Shown: positions 43,385 to 51,944, counted from the stretch's first letter. The stretch: 64,000 nucleotides of DNA from Methylobacterium sp. WSM2598 (GCF_000379105.1 NZ_KB900609.1:6099866-6163865), one strand, 5' to 3'. The notes: generated from the letters alone by a model not told the origin. Numbers and translations are program-made.

Positions 43385-43560
43385 GCGGCGGGCGGCCTGG
43401 ACCCGAGCACGCCCCGGAGCGGAGCGCCAGGCCGCGCGCGGCGGCCCCGCCGGGCCGGCCGGGAGTCCCGCGTGACTTGGCGAATTCGGCGCTGGATTCA
43501 GTGACGACACCGCGTATCTTGATCACGCCGCAGATTCGGCGAAAGACAGGGAGGCTTTCC

Positions 43561-43791
43561 GTGGGACGAGTGGCCATTTTCGCCTGTTTCACCCTGATGA
43601 CCTGCGTCGCGTCGAGCGAGAGCTTCGCCCAGTCGGACGCGGCGCGGCAGGCCTGCTCGCCCGATGCGCAGCGCTTGTGCAGCTCGGCCGGGAGCGATCC
43701 CCAGCGCGTGGCGGCCTGCCTGCGCCAGAACCGCCGCAGCCTCAGCCCGGCCTGCCGGAGCGCGATGGCGAGGAAGTCCCGGCGCGGCTGA
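43561..43791 (+). CDS. small exported cysteine-rich protein
   Basis: 76 aa from GTG 43561 with GGGAGG at good spacing. Signal peptide (VAIFACFTLMTCVASSESFA) and a mature domain with four cysteines in the pattern of the Cys-rich GLG1-type repeat (ACSPDAQRLC, RVAACLRQN, LSPACRSAM). Small periplasmic proteins of this kind are common in Rhizobiales and of unknown function. Convergent with the Rmf-like gene, whose stop is 8 bases away. Confidence 0.72.
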   Translation: MGRVAIFACFTLMTCVASSESFAQSDAARQACSPDAQRLCSSAGSDPQRVAACLRQNRRSLSPACRSAMARKSRRG

Positions 43792-43798
43792 GCCCCCG

Positions 43799-44002
43799 TC
43801 AGCGCCCGCCGGCCTCGCCCGGCGGAGGCGCCGGGCGCTCCGGCGGGGCCTCTCCCGCCCGCGCGGCGTCGTAGCCCGCGAGCCAGAGGGCATTCGCCGG
43901 GGTCCCGGCGGCGTAGGGGCAATTCTCCCGCCTCAGGCCCTTGGTCGGCGCGAAGTAGCCGAGGGCGTAGTGGTCGAGGTGGTCGTCGGGCACGTCCGTC
44001 AC
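43799..44002 (-). CDS. Rmf-like small protein
   Basis: 67 aa from GTG 44002, with AGGAG nine bases upstream. The segment YALGYFAPTKGLRRENCPYA plus ALWLAGYDAARAGE follows the pattern of ribosome modulation factor (GY-x-AG, CPY, WLxGW), which dimerises 70S ribosomes in stationary phase. The C-terminus is Pro/Glu-rich. Rmf-like proteins in alphaproteobacteria are not well studied, so the role is tentative. Confidence 0.62.
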   Translation of the reverse strand: MTDVPDDHLDHYALGYFAPTKGLRRENCPYAAGTPANALWLAGYDAARAGEAPPERPAPPPGEAGGR

Positions 44003-44128
44003 GGCCGTCTCCTGAGCGTGGGGTGATCCACTGAGAGTTGGGTGATCAACGCGGACAACGCGGCGCGGGGCGGGCGGGGCGCGCCGCCCGCGGACGGAAC
44101 GTCCGCGGCGCCGGCGGATTGGTCGGCC

Positions 44129-45103
44129 ATGCCTCAGAGTTCCATGCCTCAGAGTTCCATGCCCGAGCCGTCCTTGCCCGCCAATCCCTGGACCCCCGCC
44201 GCCATCCCGCCCCAGACCGGCCGACTCGTCATCGTCACCGGGGCGACGAGCGGGATCGGCTACGAGGCGGCGCTCGCCCTGGCGCGGGCCGGGGCGCGGG
44301 TCGTGCTGGCGGCCCGCGACGAGGCCAAGGCGCAGCGCGCCGTCGCGTCGATCCGCGCCGCCGCCCCGAGCGCCGACCTCGCCGTCGAGCCCCTCGACAC
44401 CGCCGCGCTCGCCTCCGTGCGCGCCTTCGCGGAGCGCTGGCAGGCGCGGGGCCTGGGGATCGACGGCCTCATCCTCAACGCCGGCATCGCCGCCGTGCCC
44501 ACCCGGGAGGAGACCCCGGACGGGTTCGAGCGGCAGCTCGGCACCAACTATCTCGGGCATTTCGCGCTCACCGGGCTGCTCCTGCCCTGGCTGCGGGAGG
44601 CCCCGGCCGCGCGGATCGTGCCGGTCGCGAGCCTCGCCCACCGGCAGGCGAGGATCCACTTCGAGGACCTCCAGCGCCGGCAGGGCTACGGCCCGCAGGA
44701 CGCCTACCGGCAGTCCAAGCTCGCCATGCTGATGTTCGGGCTGGAACTCGACCGGCGCCTGCGCGCCGCCGGCTCGCCGATGCGGGCGATCCCGGTCCAT
44801 CCCGGCATCGCGCGCACCGACATCTTCCGGCGCGGCGACCGGGCGGGCGCGATCCAGCAATTCGCCGGCCGGGCGATCTTCGCGGTGATCGGCCAGAGCG
44901 CGGCCCAGGGCGCCTGGCCGCTCCTCTACGCGGCGACGGCGCCGGAGGCGGAGAGCGGCCGCTACTACGGCCCGGACGGGATCTGGGAGGCGCGGGGCCA
45001 TCCGGCCCCGGCGCAGGTCGCCGCGCAGGCCCGCGACGCGCAGGCGGCGGCGCGGCTCTGGCGCGACTCCGAGGCACTGACCGGGGTAACGTACCGGCTC
45101 TGA
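44129..45103 (+). CDS. short-chain dehydrogenase/reductase
   Basis: NAD(P)-dependent oxidoreductase of the SDR family, about 324 aa. Nucleotide-binding motif VTGATSGIGYEAAL, the NAG motif LILNAGIAAV, and the catalytic Tyr-Lys in DAYRQSKLAM; it resembles retinol dehydrogenase-like SDRs. The N-terminus is uncertain: ATG codons at 44129, 44144 and 44159 lie in a 15-bp direct repeat (ATGCCTCAGAGTTCC twice), and an ATG at 44042 is also in frame. No good ribosome-binding site decides between them. Substrate unknown. Confidence 0.87.
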   Translation: MPQSSMPQSSMPEPSLPANPWTPAAIPPQTGRLVIVTGATSGIGYEAALALARAGARVVLAARDEAKAQRAVASIRAAAPSADLAVEPLDTAALASVRAFAERWQARGLGIDGLILNAGIAAVPTREETPDGFERQLGTNYLGHFALTGLLLPWLREAPAARIVPVASLAHRQARIHFEDLQRRQGYGPQDAYRQSKLAMLMFGLELDRRLRAAGSPMRAIPVHPGIARTDIFRRGDRAGAIQQFAGRAIFAVIGQSAAQGAWPLLYAATAPEAESGRYYGPDGIWEARGHPAPAQVAAQARDAQAAARLWRDSEALTGVTYRL

Positions 45104-45107
45104 CCGG

Positions 45108-45287
45108 TCAGCCCGTCACCCGGGCCACCACGCCGCCGACCGCCTCCCGCACGCTGCCGGCCACCTGCGCGGCCGTGTCGGCGATCGCCCGCGCGACGCT
45201 CCGCGTCTCCGCCTCGGGCTTGCGGTTCTCGGGCTTGCGATTCCTGGGCTTCTTCCAGGATGGACGCCGACGGGCCTTGGTAGCCAT
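45108..45287 (-). CDS. small basic hypothetical protein
   Basis: 59 aa from ATG 45287, with GGAG nine bases upstream. The first half is highly basic (KARRRPSWKKPRNRKPENRK) with a short RKPENRKPE-type repeat; the second half is an amphipathic helix (ARAIADTAAQVAGSVREAVG). It resembles small nucleic-acid-binding or H1-like proteins in composition only. Convergent with the SDR gene, 4 bases apart. Confidence 0.6.
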   Translation of the reverse strand: MATKARRRPSWKKPRNRKPENRKPEAETRSVARAIADTAAQVAGSVREAVGGVVARVTG

Positions 45288-45402
45288 GGCTGTGATCTCC
45301 TCAATGGGCGACCTGAGGTAGAGTGCCGCCGCGATCCGGAAAGGGCCGGGCCGGCGGTGCGATCCGAGCCTTCCGACCCGAGTCACTCGCCGGATCACTC
45401 GG

Positions 45403-45843
45403 TCACTCGCGCGGGATGCGCCCGGCCGAGCACAAGGTGCGCACGCTGCCGCGCGGATCGACGTAGCAGCTCGCCTGCCATCCGTTCTCGCGCACCACGC
45501 CACCATTCGGCCGGCCCTGGGCCTCGCCGTAGGCGCTGCGGAAGGCGGCGCTCAGCCGCTCGGGGCTCTCGCCGATGGCGAGGGCGGCCGCGCGGGCGAT
45601 GGCCTCGAAATAGGCGGCCGAGGGGCTGCGCTCGCTGGAGCGGGCGGCCACGATCGGATCGGCCCGGCAGGTCACGTCGAGCGACAGCCCGCCCGGCCCT
45701 CGGAAGTCCACGCCCGGCCCCTCGCGGTGGGCGATGCGGGTGCCGGTGGCCGCGGCGATCCGGGACGCGAGGGCGTCGCACTCGTCGGCCCGGGCCGCGG
45801 CGAGGGACAGGAGGAGCAGGAGGGCGGCGCGGGACAGGATCAT
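45403..45843 (-). CDS. exported hypothetical protein
   Basis: 146 aa with a signal peptide (LSRAALLLLLSLAAARA). The mature part has four cysteines (DECDAL, DVTCRAD, ASCYVD, TLCSAG), probably forming two disulfides, and a compact domain with no recognised family. ATG 45843 gives the clean signal. Upstream lies a 15-bp tandem array. Function unknown. Confidence 0.68.
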   Translation of the reverse strand: MILSRAALLLLLSLAAARADECDALASRIAAATGTRIAHREGPGVDFRGPGGLSLDVTCRADPIVAARSSERSPSAAYFEAIARAAALAIGESPERLSAAFRSAYGEAQGRPNGGVVRENGWQASCYVDPRGSVRTLCSAGRIPRE

Positions 45844-45896
45844 GGGGGCGAGACACCCGGATGGCGACCCCGACATCTCCCGCGCCCGGCGCCGCC

Positions 45897-45985
45897 GCGC
45901 AAGTCCCGGCGGCGCAAGCCCCGGCCGCGCAAGTCCCGGCCGCGCAAGCCCCGGCCGCGCAAGCCCCGGCCGCGGAACCCCGGCG
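45897..45985. repeat. 15-bp tandem repeat
   Basis: Five copies of GCGCAAGCCCCGGCC (variants with AAGTCCCGG) in a row from 45897 to 45971, followed by a diverged sixth. It lies between the divergent genes at 45843 (minus) and 46087 (plus), where their promoters should be. Unit length is a multiple of three but it does not belong to a convincing gene. Confidence 0.88.
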
Positions 45986-46086
45986 GTCACGGCCAGTTCC
46001 TCCGGCACACGCGCGACGCCGCCCGGCCGCGCGACCGGCTGAGCCGGCCGCGGCCGCGCGGCTGCCCCACCTCAAGGGAGATCACG

Positions 46087-46614
46087 ATGCGACGCCCCAT
46101 CCTCGTCCTGGCGGGCCTGATGCTCGCCAGCCCCGTCCTCGCCCAGTCGCTGAGCGAGAAGAGCGGCCTCAACTCGCTGATCGGGACCGCACCCTCGACG
46201 GCCGACTTCATCAAGGAGGCGGCGATCAGCGACATGTTCGAGATGCAGTCGAGCCAGCTCGCCGCCGAGCGCGCCGACGAGCCGACCAAGAAGTTCGCCA
46301 CAAAGATGATCGAGGACCACCAGAAGACCAGCACCGAGATGAAGGCCATGGTGCAGTCCGGCAAGGTGAAGGCCGAGATCCCGACCGCGCTCGACTCCTC
46401 GCACCAGAGCATGCTCGACAAGCTGAAGGGCCTCAACGGGGCCGACTTCACCAAGCAGTATCACAGCGACCAAGTGAAGGCGCACAAGGACGCGGTGGAC
46501 CTGTTCCAGCGCTACGCCAAGGGCGGCGACAACGACGAGCTGAAGGCCTGGGCGGGCAAGACCGAGCCGGCGCTCGCCGAGCACCTGAAGATGGCGCAGA
46601 ACCTCGACAAGTAG
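46087..46614 (+). CDS. DUF4142 family exported protein
   Basis: 175 aa with a signal peptide (MRRPILVLAGLMLASPVLAQ). The mature helical protein (FIKEAAISDMFEMQSSQLAA, FATKMIEDHQKTSTEMKAM) matches DUF4142, a ferritin-like four-helix family usually periplasmic and often stress-related. Conserved His in the EDHQKT and SSHQSM segments is present. ATG 46087 follows GGGAG. Stands alone. Confidence 0.88.
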   Translation: MRRPILVLAGLMLASPVLAQSLSEKSGLNSLIGTAPSTADFIKEAAISDMFEMQSSQLAAERADEPTKKFATKMIEDHQKTSTEMKAMVQSGKVKAEIPTALDSSHQSMLDKLKGLNGADFTKQYHSDQVKAHKDAVDLFQRYAKGGDNDELKAWAGKTEPALAEHLKMAQNLDK

Positions 46615-46709
46615 CGTCCTCGGACACCCGCGCCTCTCCGGACAGGGGCGGCGCGGGAACCTCCCCCGGGGCCGGGAGCCCGGCCGCGCGTGCCTCAGCC
46701 GCGCGTGCC

Positions 46710-46826
46710 TCAGCGGCCCGAAGGGTCGCGGCGCGCGGCCGAAGCGGCGTGGTCGGCGTGCCGGGCGAGGACGCCGAGGGCGACCAGGAGCGCGACGAGC
46801 GCCAGCGCGAAGAGGAATGCCTGCAT
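46710..46826 (-). CDS. small single-pass membrane protein
   Basis: 38 aa from ATG 46826, preceded by AAGGTGG. One membrane helix (FLFALALVALLVALGVLA) and a short charged tail (RHADHAASAARRDPSGR). Its ribosome-binding site and clear helix/tail design resemble the small membrane proteins common in this lineage, but no function is known. Confidence 0.5.
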   Translation of the reverse strand: MQAFLFALALVALLVALGVLARHADHAASAARRDPSGR

Positions 46827-46922
46827 TCTGCCACCTTGCCGGTCGGGCCGATCCGGTGAGGCGGTTTCAAGTTTCGGACCAGGATCCTGCCCGAGAGCTG
46901 CGCCCGGCGCGGGGCAGTCCCT

Positions 46923-47066
46923 TCAGTAGCAGACGGCGAGGCCGCCGAGCCGCGACGCGAGCTGGTACGCCTTGGCGCGGGTGAGGCCGCGCAGGATCAC
47001 CCGGTCGTCGCTGTAGAGGGTGAAGGTGCCGTCCGCGTCGGCCTGGATCCGGATGCCTTCTGCCAT
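46923..47066 (-). CDS. small hypothetical protein
   Basis: 47 aa from ATG 47066, with GGGAGGAAT ten bases upstream. The sequence (IRIQADADGTFTLYSDDRVI, then LRGLTRAKAYQLASRLGGLA) reads as a small beta-beta-alpha domain with no recognised family. A good ribosome-binding site and protein-like pattern support a real gene. Confidence 0.55.
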   Translation of the reverse strand: MAEGIRIQADADGTFTLYSDDRVILRGLTRAKAYQLASRLGGLAVCY

Positions 47067-47360
47067 GACGCGGCATTCCTCCCGTCTGCCGGCCGCGAAG
47101 CCTCGCCGCGGCCGTTCCAGCGCACAACGCGCGAGCCGCCGCGAAGGTCGCAAGCGCGGCCGCACTTTCGGTACTCCGCCGCGCGAGGTCCCGCCGGTCG
47201 GCGGATCCCGCGCCCGGCACGTCGGCGCGCCCGATGCAATCGCGGCCGAAACGATTTTTTGCGAGGAACCTCCGCCGCAGGATGAAACTTTCCCACCCGC
47301 TCATCCGTCGATGAGGCCGTTCCCCGCTTCCGGAGGGGACCCCGAGGAGAGACGACGACG

Positions 47361-47600
47361 ATGAAGAAGACGATTCTGGGCTTGGCCGCCGCCCTGGTGC
47401 TGGGCGGCCTCGGCACCGGTTCGGCCTCGGCCGCGTCCGCCGAGGTGGCGCTGGGCCATGCCCCGACCGCCTACGTGCAGATGACCCGCACGGAGCGCCG
47501 CATGATGCGCCACCGGATGATGCACCGCGAGATGCACCACCGCCGGATGATGCGCCACCGGATGATGCATCACCGCATGCACCGCATGCACCGGATGTGA
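47361..47600 (+). CDS. exported Met/His/Arg-rich small protein
   Basis: 79 aa. Signal peptide (KKTILGLAAALVLGGLGTGS), then a mature chain whose last 35 residues are almost only Met, His and Arg (RRMMRHRMMHREMHHRRMMR). Such Met/His richness suggests binding of copper or another soft metal in the periplasm; the lack of Cys and Asp argues against zinc storage. ATG follows GAGGAGAG. The stop codon is the TGA of a palindromic repeat. Metal binding is an inference from composition only. Confidence 0.7.
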   Translation: MKKTILGLAAALVLGGLGTGSASAASAEVALGHAPTAYVQMTRTERRMMRHRMMHREMHHRRMMRHRMMHHRMHRMHRM

Positions 47601-47775
47601 TCCGGGATCCGGTCGATCCGAGCGGATCCCGGATCACCAGCCCGCGCGGCGCGTGAGCGAGGCCGACATCCGCATGGCGAAGCAATCCGTCGGATGTCGG
47701 ATCACGAGCCCGCGCGGCGCTTGAGCGACGCCCGCATCCGCCATCCCAGAGGGATCAAGCGGATGTGGGATGGGC
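47597..47775 (+). repeat. dispersed palindromic element, copy 4 (compound)
   Basis: The hairpin arms GTGATCCGGGATCCG (47597-47611) and complement (47623-47637) come first, then ACCAGCCCGCGCGGCGC and a CATCCGCATGG part, followed by a second, partial unit (ATCACGAGCCCGCGCGGCGC near 47702, then CATCCGCCATCCC). The orientation is opposite to copies 1-3, matching the + strand gene it follows; the TGA of the palindrome is that gene's stop. Confidence 0.82.
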
Positions 47776-47814
47776 CGCGCGCCGCGGAGCCCCGAGCGCT
47801 CCGCGGCGATCCGG

Positions 47815-49032
47815 TCACGCGGCGACGGGCGCGAAGCGCGTCGCCAGGATGTCCGAGGTCACCGCCTTGACGTCGCGCAGGCCGCACATCGCCATGGTGG
47901 TGTCGAGTTCCTTGCGGATGATGTCGAGGCACTGGGTGACGCCCGCCTCGCCGCCGGCCCCGAGCCCGTACAGGAAGGCGCGGCCGATGAAGACGCCCTT
48001 GGCGCCGAGCGCCAGCGCCTTGATGACGTCCTGCCCCGAGCGGATCCCCCCGTCCATCAGCACCTCGATGCGGCTGCCGACCGCCTCGGCGATCGCCGGC
48101 AGGGCCGTGATCGAGGAGGGCGCCCCGTCCAGCTGACGCCCGCCGTGGTTCGACACGATGAGGGCCTGGGCGCCGCTGCGCGCCGCGAGCTCCGCATCCT
48201 CCGGATCGAGGATCCCCTTGAGGATGAGCGGGCCACCCCAGCGGTCCTGGATGCGCTTCACGTCGTCCCAGTTGAGGGTCGGGTCGAACTGCTCGGCGGT
48301 CCAGGAGGAGAGCGAGGAGAGGTCGCTCACCCCCTTCGCGTGACCGACGATGTTGCGGAAGGTGCGGCGCTGCGTGCGCAGCATGTCCAGGCACCAGCGC
48401 GGCTTGGTGGCGAGGTTGAGGATGTTCGGCAGGGTCATCCGGGGCGGGGTGGACAGCCCGTTCTTGATGTCCTTGTGGCGCTGGCCGAGGATCTGCAGGT
48501 CGAGGGTGAGCACCAGGGCCGAGCAGCCGGCCGCCTTGGCGCGGTCGATCAGCCGGTTGATGAAGTCCCGGTCGCGCATGACGTAGAGCTGGAACCAGAA
48601 CGGCCGGTCGGTGTTCTCGGCGACGTCCTCGATCGAGCAGATGCTCATGGTCGAGAGCGTGAAGGGCACGCCGGCCTTGGCGGCGGCCCGGGCCGCCAGG
48701 ATCTCGCCGTCCGCGTGCTGCATGCCGGTGAGGCCGGTCGGCGCGAGGGCCACCGGCATGCTGACCGGCTGGCCGACCATGGTGCTGGCGAGGGTGCGGT
48801 TCGTCATGTCGACGGCGACGCGCTGGCGCAGCTTGATCGCGGCGAAATCGGCCTCGTTCGCCCGGTAGGTGCCCTCGGTGTAGGAGCCGGAATCGGCATA
48901 GTCGTAGAACATCCGCGGCACCCGCCGCTCGGCGAGCACGCGCAGGTCCTCGATGCAGGTCGCGGGCGCCGAGGAGAAGAACCGCGACATCGGGGAAGGC
49001 GGCCGCGACGACGGCATCCGGGTCGAACTCAT
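47815..49032 (-). CDS. lldD: FMN-dependent alpha-hydroxy acid dehydrogenase (L-lactate dehydrogenase-like)
   Basis: 405-aa flavoenzyme of the glycolate oxidase / L-lactate dehydrogenase family. N-terminal MFYDYADSGSYTEGTYR, substrate-site GTPSTLSTMSI-like PFTLSTMSICSIEDV, FMN/catalytic IVSNHGGRQLDGAPSS (His and Arg) and VLMDGGIRSGQDVIKALALG are all intact. It should oxidise L-lactate or a related 2-hydroxy acid, passing electrons to the respiratory chain. ATG 49032 is used; a second in-frame ATG 14 codons later is possible. The gene symbol reflects family only. Confidence 0.88.
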   Translation of the reverse strand: MSSTRMPSSRPPSPMSRFFSSAPATCIEDLRVLAERRVPRMFYDYADSGSYTEGTYRANEADFAAIKLRQRVAVDMTNRTLASTMVGQPVSMPVALAPTGLTGMQHADGEILAARAAAKAGVPFTLSTMSICSIEDVAENTDRPFWFQLYVMRDRDFINRLIDRAKAAGCSALVLTLDLQILGQRHKDIKNGLSTPPRMTLPNILNLATKPRWCLDMLRTQRRTFRNIVGHAKGVSDLSSLSSWTAEQFDPTLNWDDVKRIQDRWGGPLILKGILDPEDAELAARSGAQALIVSNHGGRQLDGAPSSITALPAIAEAVGSRIEVLMDGGIRSGQDVIKALALGAKGVFIGRAFLYGLGAGGEAGVTQCLDIIRKELDTTMAMCGLRDVKAVTSDILATRFAPVAA

Positions 49033-49186
49033 GGGCGTCCTCTGGGGTGGTCTCTGGGGCTTCCTCGCGCGGCGTCCCGGCGGGGGCACCGCCGCGATGG
49101 GCCGTCGTGCCCGCCATACCCCGAGGCTCGCGCCCTTGCCCACCCCCCTTGCGGCTCCCTGGCCCGCCCCGCCCGGGGCCTTCGGG

Positions 49187-50752
49187 CTAGATCTGGTCGA
49201 TCTCCTCCCGCGGCGTCGCGCTGAGCTCGGCCCAGTCGAGCTCCTCCTCCAGGCGGAAGAAGGCGTCGTCGCCGATGGCGCCCCTGTCGCGCAGGTCGAG
49301 GATGGTCTGGCGGGCGGCCTCGATCGCCCGGCGGCGGGGCGCGTCGGAGGGCAGGCTGCCCGGCGCGCGGCCCTCGCGGTCGCGCTCGGCCTCGTTGAGC
49401 ACCGCCGCGAATTCGTGGCGCAGGGCCGCCGCGTGCGGCGAGCGCTCGCGCGACAGGCTCGCGACCGCCGCCCGGTAGGCCTCCGCGCGGGCGAGCCCGA
49501 CCTCGCGCCCGACCGGGTCGTCGTCGCGCAGCGCCAGCCAGGCGAGGAGCGGGCGCAGGGTGAGGCCCTGGATCACCAGCGTGCCGAGCACCACGGCGAA
49601 GGCGGTGAGCACCACGAGGTCGCGGTACGGGAAGGCGCGCTCTCCGCCCTCCGGCAGGGCGAGCGCCAGCGCCACCGTGACGACGCCGCGCATGCCGCAC
49701 CACGCCACCGTGGCGCTGCCCGACAGGCTCGCGGGCTCGGGCCCGATCGCCCCCCCGTATCGGCGCCACAGCCGCCCGAAAGCCGCCGCGCCCATCACCC
49801 AGGCGAGGCGCACCAGCACCACGGTGAGGAACAGGGCCGCCGCCACCACGGCGTAGCGGTTGCGGTCCTCTGGCGTCAGCCCCTCCAGGATCGGCCCGAC
49901 CTGCAGCCCGATCAGCACGAAGGCGAGCACGTTGAGGACGAAGACCGCCGTCTCCCAGACCGCGTAGGAGGGGACCCGCAGATGGGCGGGCATCGTCGCC
50001 GGGGAGATCCGTGCCACGGTGATGGCGTAACTCACCACCGTCAGCACCCCGGAGAGCCCGGCCCGCTCGGCCATGACCCAGATCCCGAAGGTGGCGACGA
50101 ATTGCAGCACGATGCTGCTCGGCGCGTCGGCGATGCCCCGCACCGCCCGCACGTAGATCCAGGCCAGGACCGGCCCGGCCACGAGGCTGCCGACCACCCC
50201 GATCAGGAAGGTCGGCACCACGTCCCGCGCCGCGAAGCTGCCGCTCACGGCCGCCGGCACGGCGAGCCGGTAGATCAGCAGCGCCGAGGCGTCGTTGAAC
50301 AGGCTCTCGCCCTTGAGGATGGTGACGAGCCGGTGGGGCAGCGGCACGTGGCGCAGCACCGAGAGGGCCGCGACCGCGTCGGGCGGCGCCACGATCGCGC
50401 CGAGCGCGATGCAGGCCGCGAGCGGCATGTCGGGCACGAGCCAGCGCAGGGTCGCGGCCACCGCCACCGTGGTGATGCCGACCGCCCCGAGGACGAGGCC
50501 GGCGATGGGCAGCCAGTTGACGCGCAGGTCGCGCAGGGACGTGTCGTAGCCGGCATCGAGCAGGACCGGCGCGACGAACAGGGCGAGGGCGAGGTCGGGG
50601 TCGAGGCGCAGGCTCGGGACCGCGTCCACGAAGGCGAGGGCCGCCCCGCCGAGGGCCAGGAAGGCCGGAAACGGCGCCCCGAGGCGCCGCGCCAGCGCCG
50701 CCAGCAGCACGGCGACCAGCAGGACGCCGACGATCCATTCGAAGACGTGCAT
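49187..50752 (-). CDS. CPA1-family Na+/H+ antiporter (NhaP-like)
   Basis: 521 aa. Twelve or so membrane segments in the first 400 residues, with CPA1 motifs APPDAVAALSVLRHVPLPHR and GESLFNDASALL (the ND ion-site pair), then a cytoplasmic helical C-terminal domain of about 120 residues (EAYRAAVASLSRERSPHAAA). Exchanges Na+ (or K+) for protons at the inner membrane. ATG 50752 gives the usual short N-terminus; an in-frame upstream start at 50767 is also possible. Single gene. Confidence 0.9.
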   Translation of the reverse strand: MHVFEWIVGVLLVAVLLAALARRLGAPFPAFLALGGAALAFVDAVPSLRLDPDLALALFVAPVLLDAGYDTSLRDLRVNWLPIAGLVLGAVGITTVAVAATLRWLVPDMPLAACIALGAIVAPPDAVAALSVLRHVPLPHRLVTILKGESLFNDASALLIYRLAVPAAVSGSFAARDVVPTFLIGVVGSLVAGPVLAWIYVRAVRGIADAPSSIVLQFVATFGIWVMAERAGLSGVLTVVSYAITVARISPATMPAHLRVPSYAVWETAVFVLNVLAFVLIGLQVGPILEGLTPEDRNRYAVVAAALFLTVVLVRLAWVMGAAAFGRLWRRYGGAIGPEPASLSGSATVAWCGMRGVVTVALALALPEGGERAFPYRDLVVLTAFAVVLGTLVIQGLTLRPLLAWLALRDDDPVGREVGLARAEAYRAAVASLSRERSPHAAALRHEFAAVLNEAERDREGRAPGSLPSDAPRRRAIEAARQTILDLRDRGAIGDDAFFRLEEELDWAELSATPREEIDQI

Positions 50753-50837
50753 GCGCTCCGCAACCACCCGGCTGCGGAGATAGGGCGCGCGGCGCGCACC
50801 GACACCGGGCGGGGGAGATCCCCCGGGCCGGCGCCCG

Positions 50838-51944
50838 TCAGCCGGCCAGCGCCGCGAGTTCGCGCAGGATCGCGTCGCCCATCTCGCGCGTCCCGACCGC
50901 GTTCGCCCCCGGGCCGGCGATGTCGCGGGTGCGGGTGCCGGAGGCGAGCGTCCGGGTGATCGCGCCCTCGACGAGGTCGGCGGCCTCGCCGAGGTCGAAG
51001 GAGTAGCGCAGGGCCATGGCGAGCGAGCCGATCATGGCGATCGGGTTGGCGAGGTTCTGGCCGGCGATGTCGGGCGCCGAGCCGTGGACCGGCTCGTAGA
51101 GGGCGCGCCGCGTCCCGTTCTCGACGGCGCCGAGCGAGGCCGAGGGCAGCATCCCGAGCGAGCCGGTCAGCATCGCGGCCACGTCCGACAGGATGTCGCC
51201 GAACAGGTTGTCGGTGACGAGCACGTCGAACTGCTTGGGGTTGCGCACCAGCTGCATCGCGCAATTGTCGGCCAGCACGTGCTCCAGCGCGACGTCGGAG
51301 AACCGCTCGGCGTGCACGCGGCCGACCACCTCCTTCCAGAGGACGCCGGTCTTCATCACGTTGTGCTTCTCGGCCGAGGAGACCTTGTTGCTCCGCTTGC
51401 GGGCGAGGTCGAAGGCCACCGCGGCGATGCGCTCGATCTCGCCCGACGTGTAGATCTGGGTGTCGACGGCGCGCTTGGTGCCGTCCTCCAGGGTGACGAT
51501 CTCCTTGGGCTCGCCGAAATAGACGCCGCCCGTCAGTTCGCGGACGATCACGATGTCGAGCCCCTCGACCAGCTCCCGCTTGAGCGCCGAGGCCTCGGCG
51601 AGCGCCGGGTAGCAGATCGCCGGGCGCAGATTCGCGAACAGCCCGAGATCCTTGCGCAGGCGCAGGAGGCCCGCCTCGGGCCGCTTCGCGTAGGCGACCT
51701 CCGCCCATTTCGGCCCGCCGACGGCGCCGAACAGCACCGCGTCCGCCGCCCTGGCGCGCTCCAGCGCGGCCTCGGTGAGGGGCACGCCGTGCGCGTCGAG
51801 GGCCGCGCCGCCGACGAGGTCGGTCTCGGTCTCGAAAGCGGCGATGCCGCGGGCCGACAGCCAGGCCAGCACCTTCTCCACCTCGCGCGCCACTTCGGGG
51901 CCGATGCCGTCGCCGGGAAGGAGCAGGATTTTGTGCGTGGCCAT
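50838..51944 (-). CDS. leuB: 3-isopropylmalate dehydrogenase
   Basis: NAD-dependent enzyme of leucine biosynthesis, 368 aa. Start ILLLPGDGIGPEVAREV, substrate-binding GGVYFGEPKEI, catalytic Tyr in ARKRSNKVSSAEKHNVM context, DNCAMQLVRNP and the metal/NAD region VTDNLFGDILSDVAAM, ending in EPVHGSAPDIAGQNLANPIA. All residues of the family are in place and length is normal. It lies 52 bases downstream of ispA on the same strand. Confidence 0.96.
   Translation of the reverse strand: MATHKILLLPGDGIGPEVAREVEKVLAWLSARGIAAFETETDLVGGAALDAHGVPLTEAALERARAADAVLFGAVGGPKWAEVAYAKRPEAGLLRLRKDLGLFANLRPAICYPALAEASALKRELVEGLDIVIVRELTGGVYFGEPKEIVTLEDGTKRAVDTQIYTSGEIERIAAVAFDLARKRSNKVSSAEKHNVMKTGVLWKEVVGRVHAERFSDVALEHVLADNCAMQLVRNPKQFDVLVTDNLFGDILSDVAAMLTGSLGMLPSASLGAVENGTRRALYEPVHGSAPDIAGQNLANPIAMIGSLAMALRYSFDLGEAADLVEGAITRTLASGTRTRDIAGPGANAVGTREMGDAILRELAALAG

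Noticed and set aside
43338..45985. Short direct repeats as possible CRISPR arrays (also the array at 13702)
   Set aside because: Units are contiguous with no unique spacers and there are no cas genes in the window.
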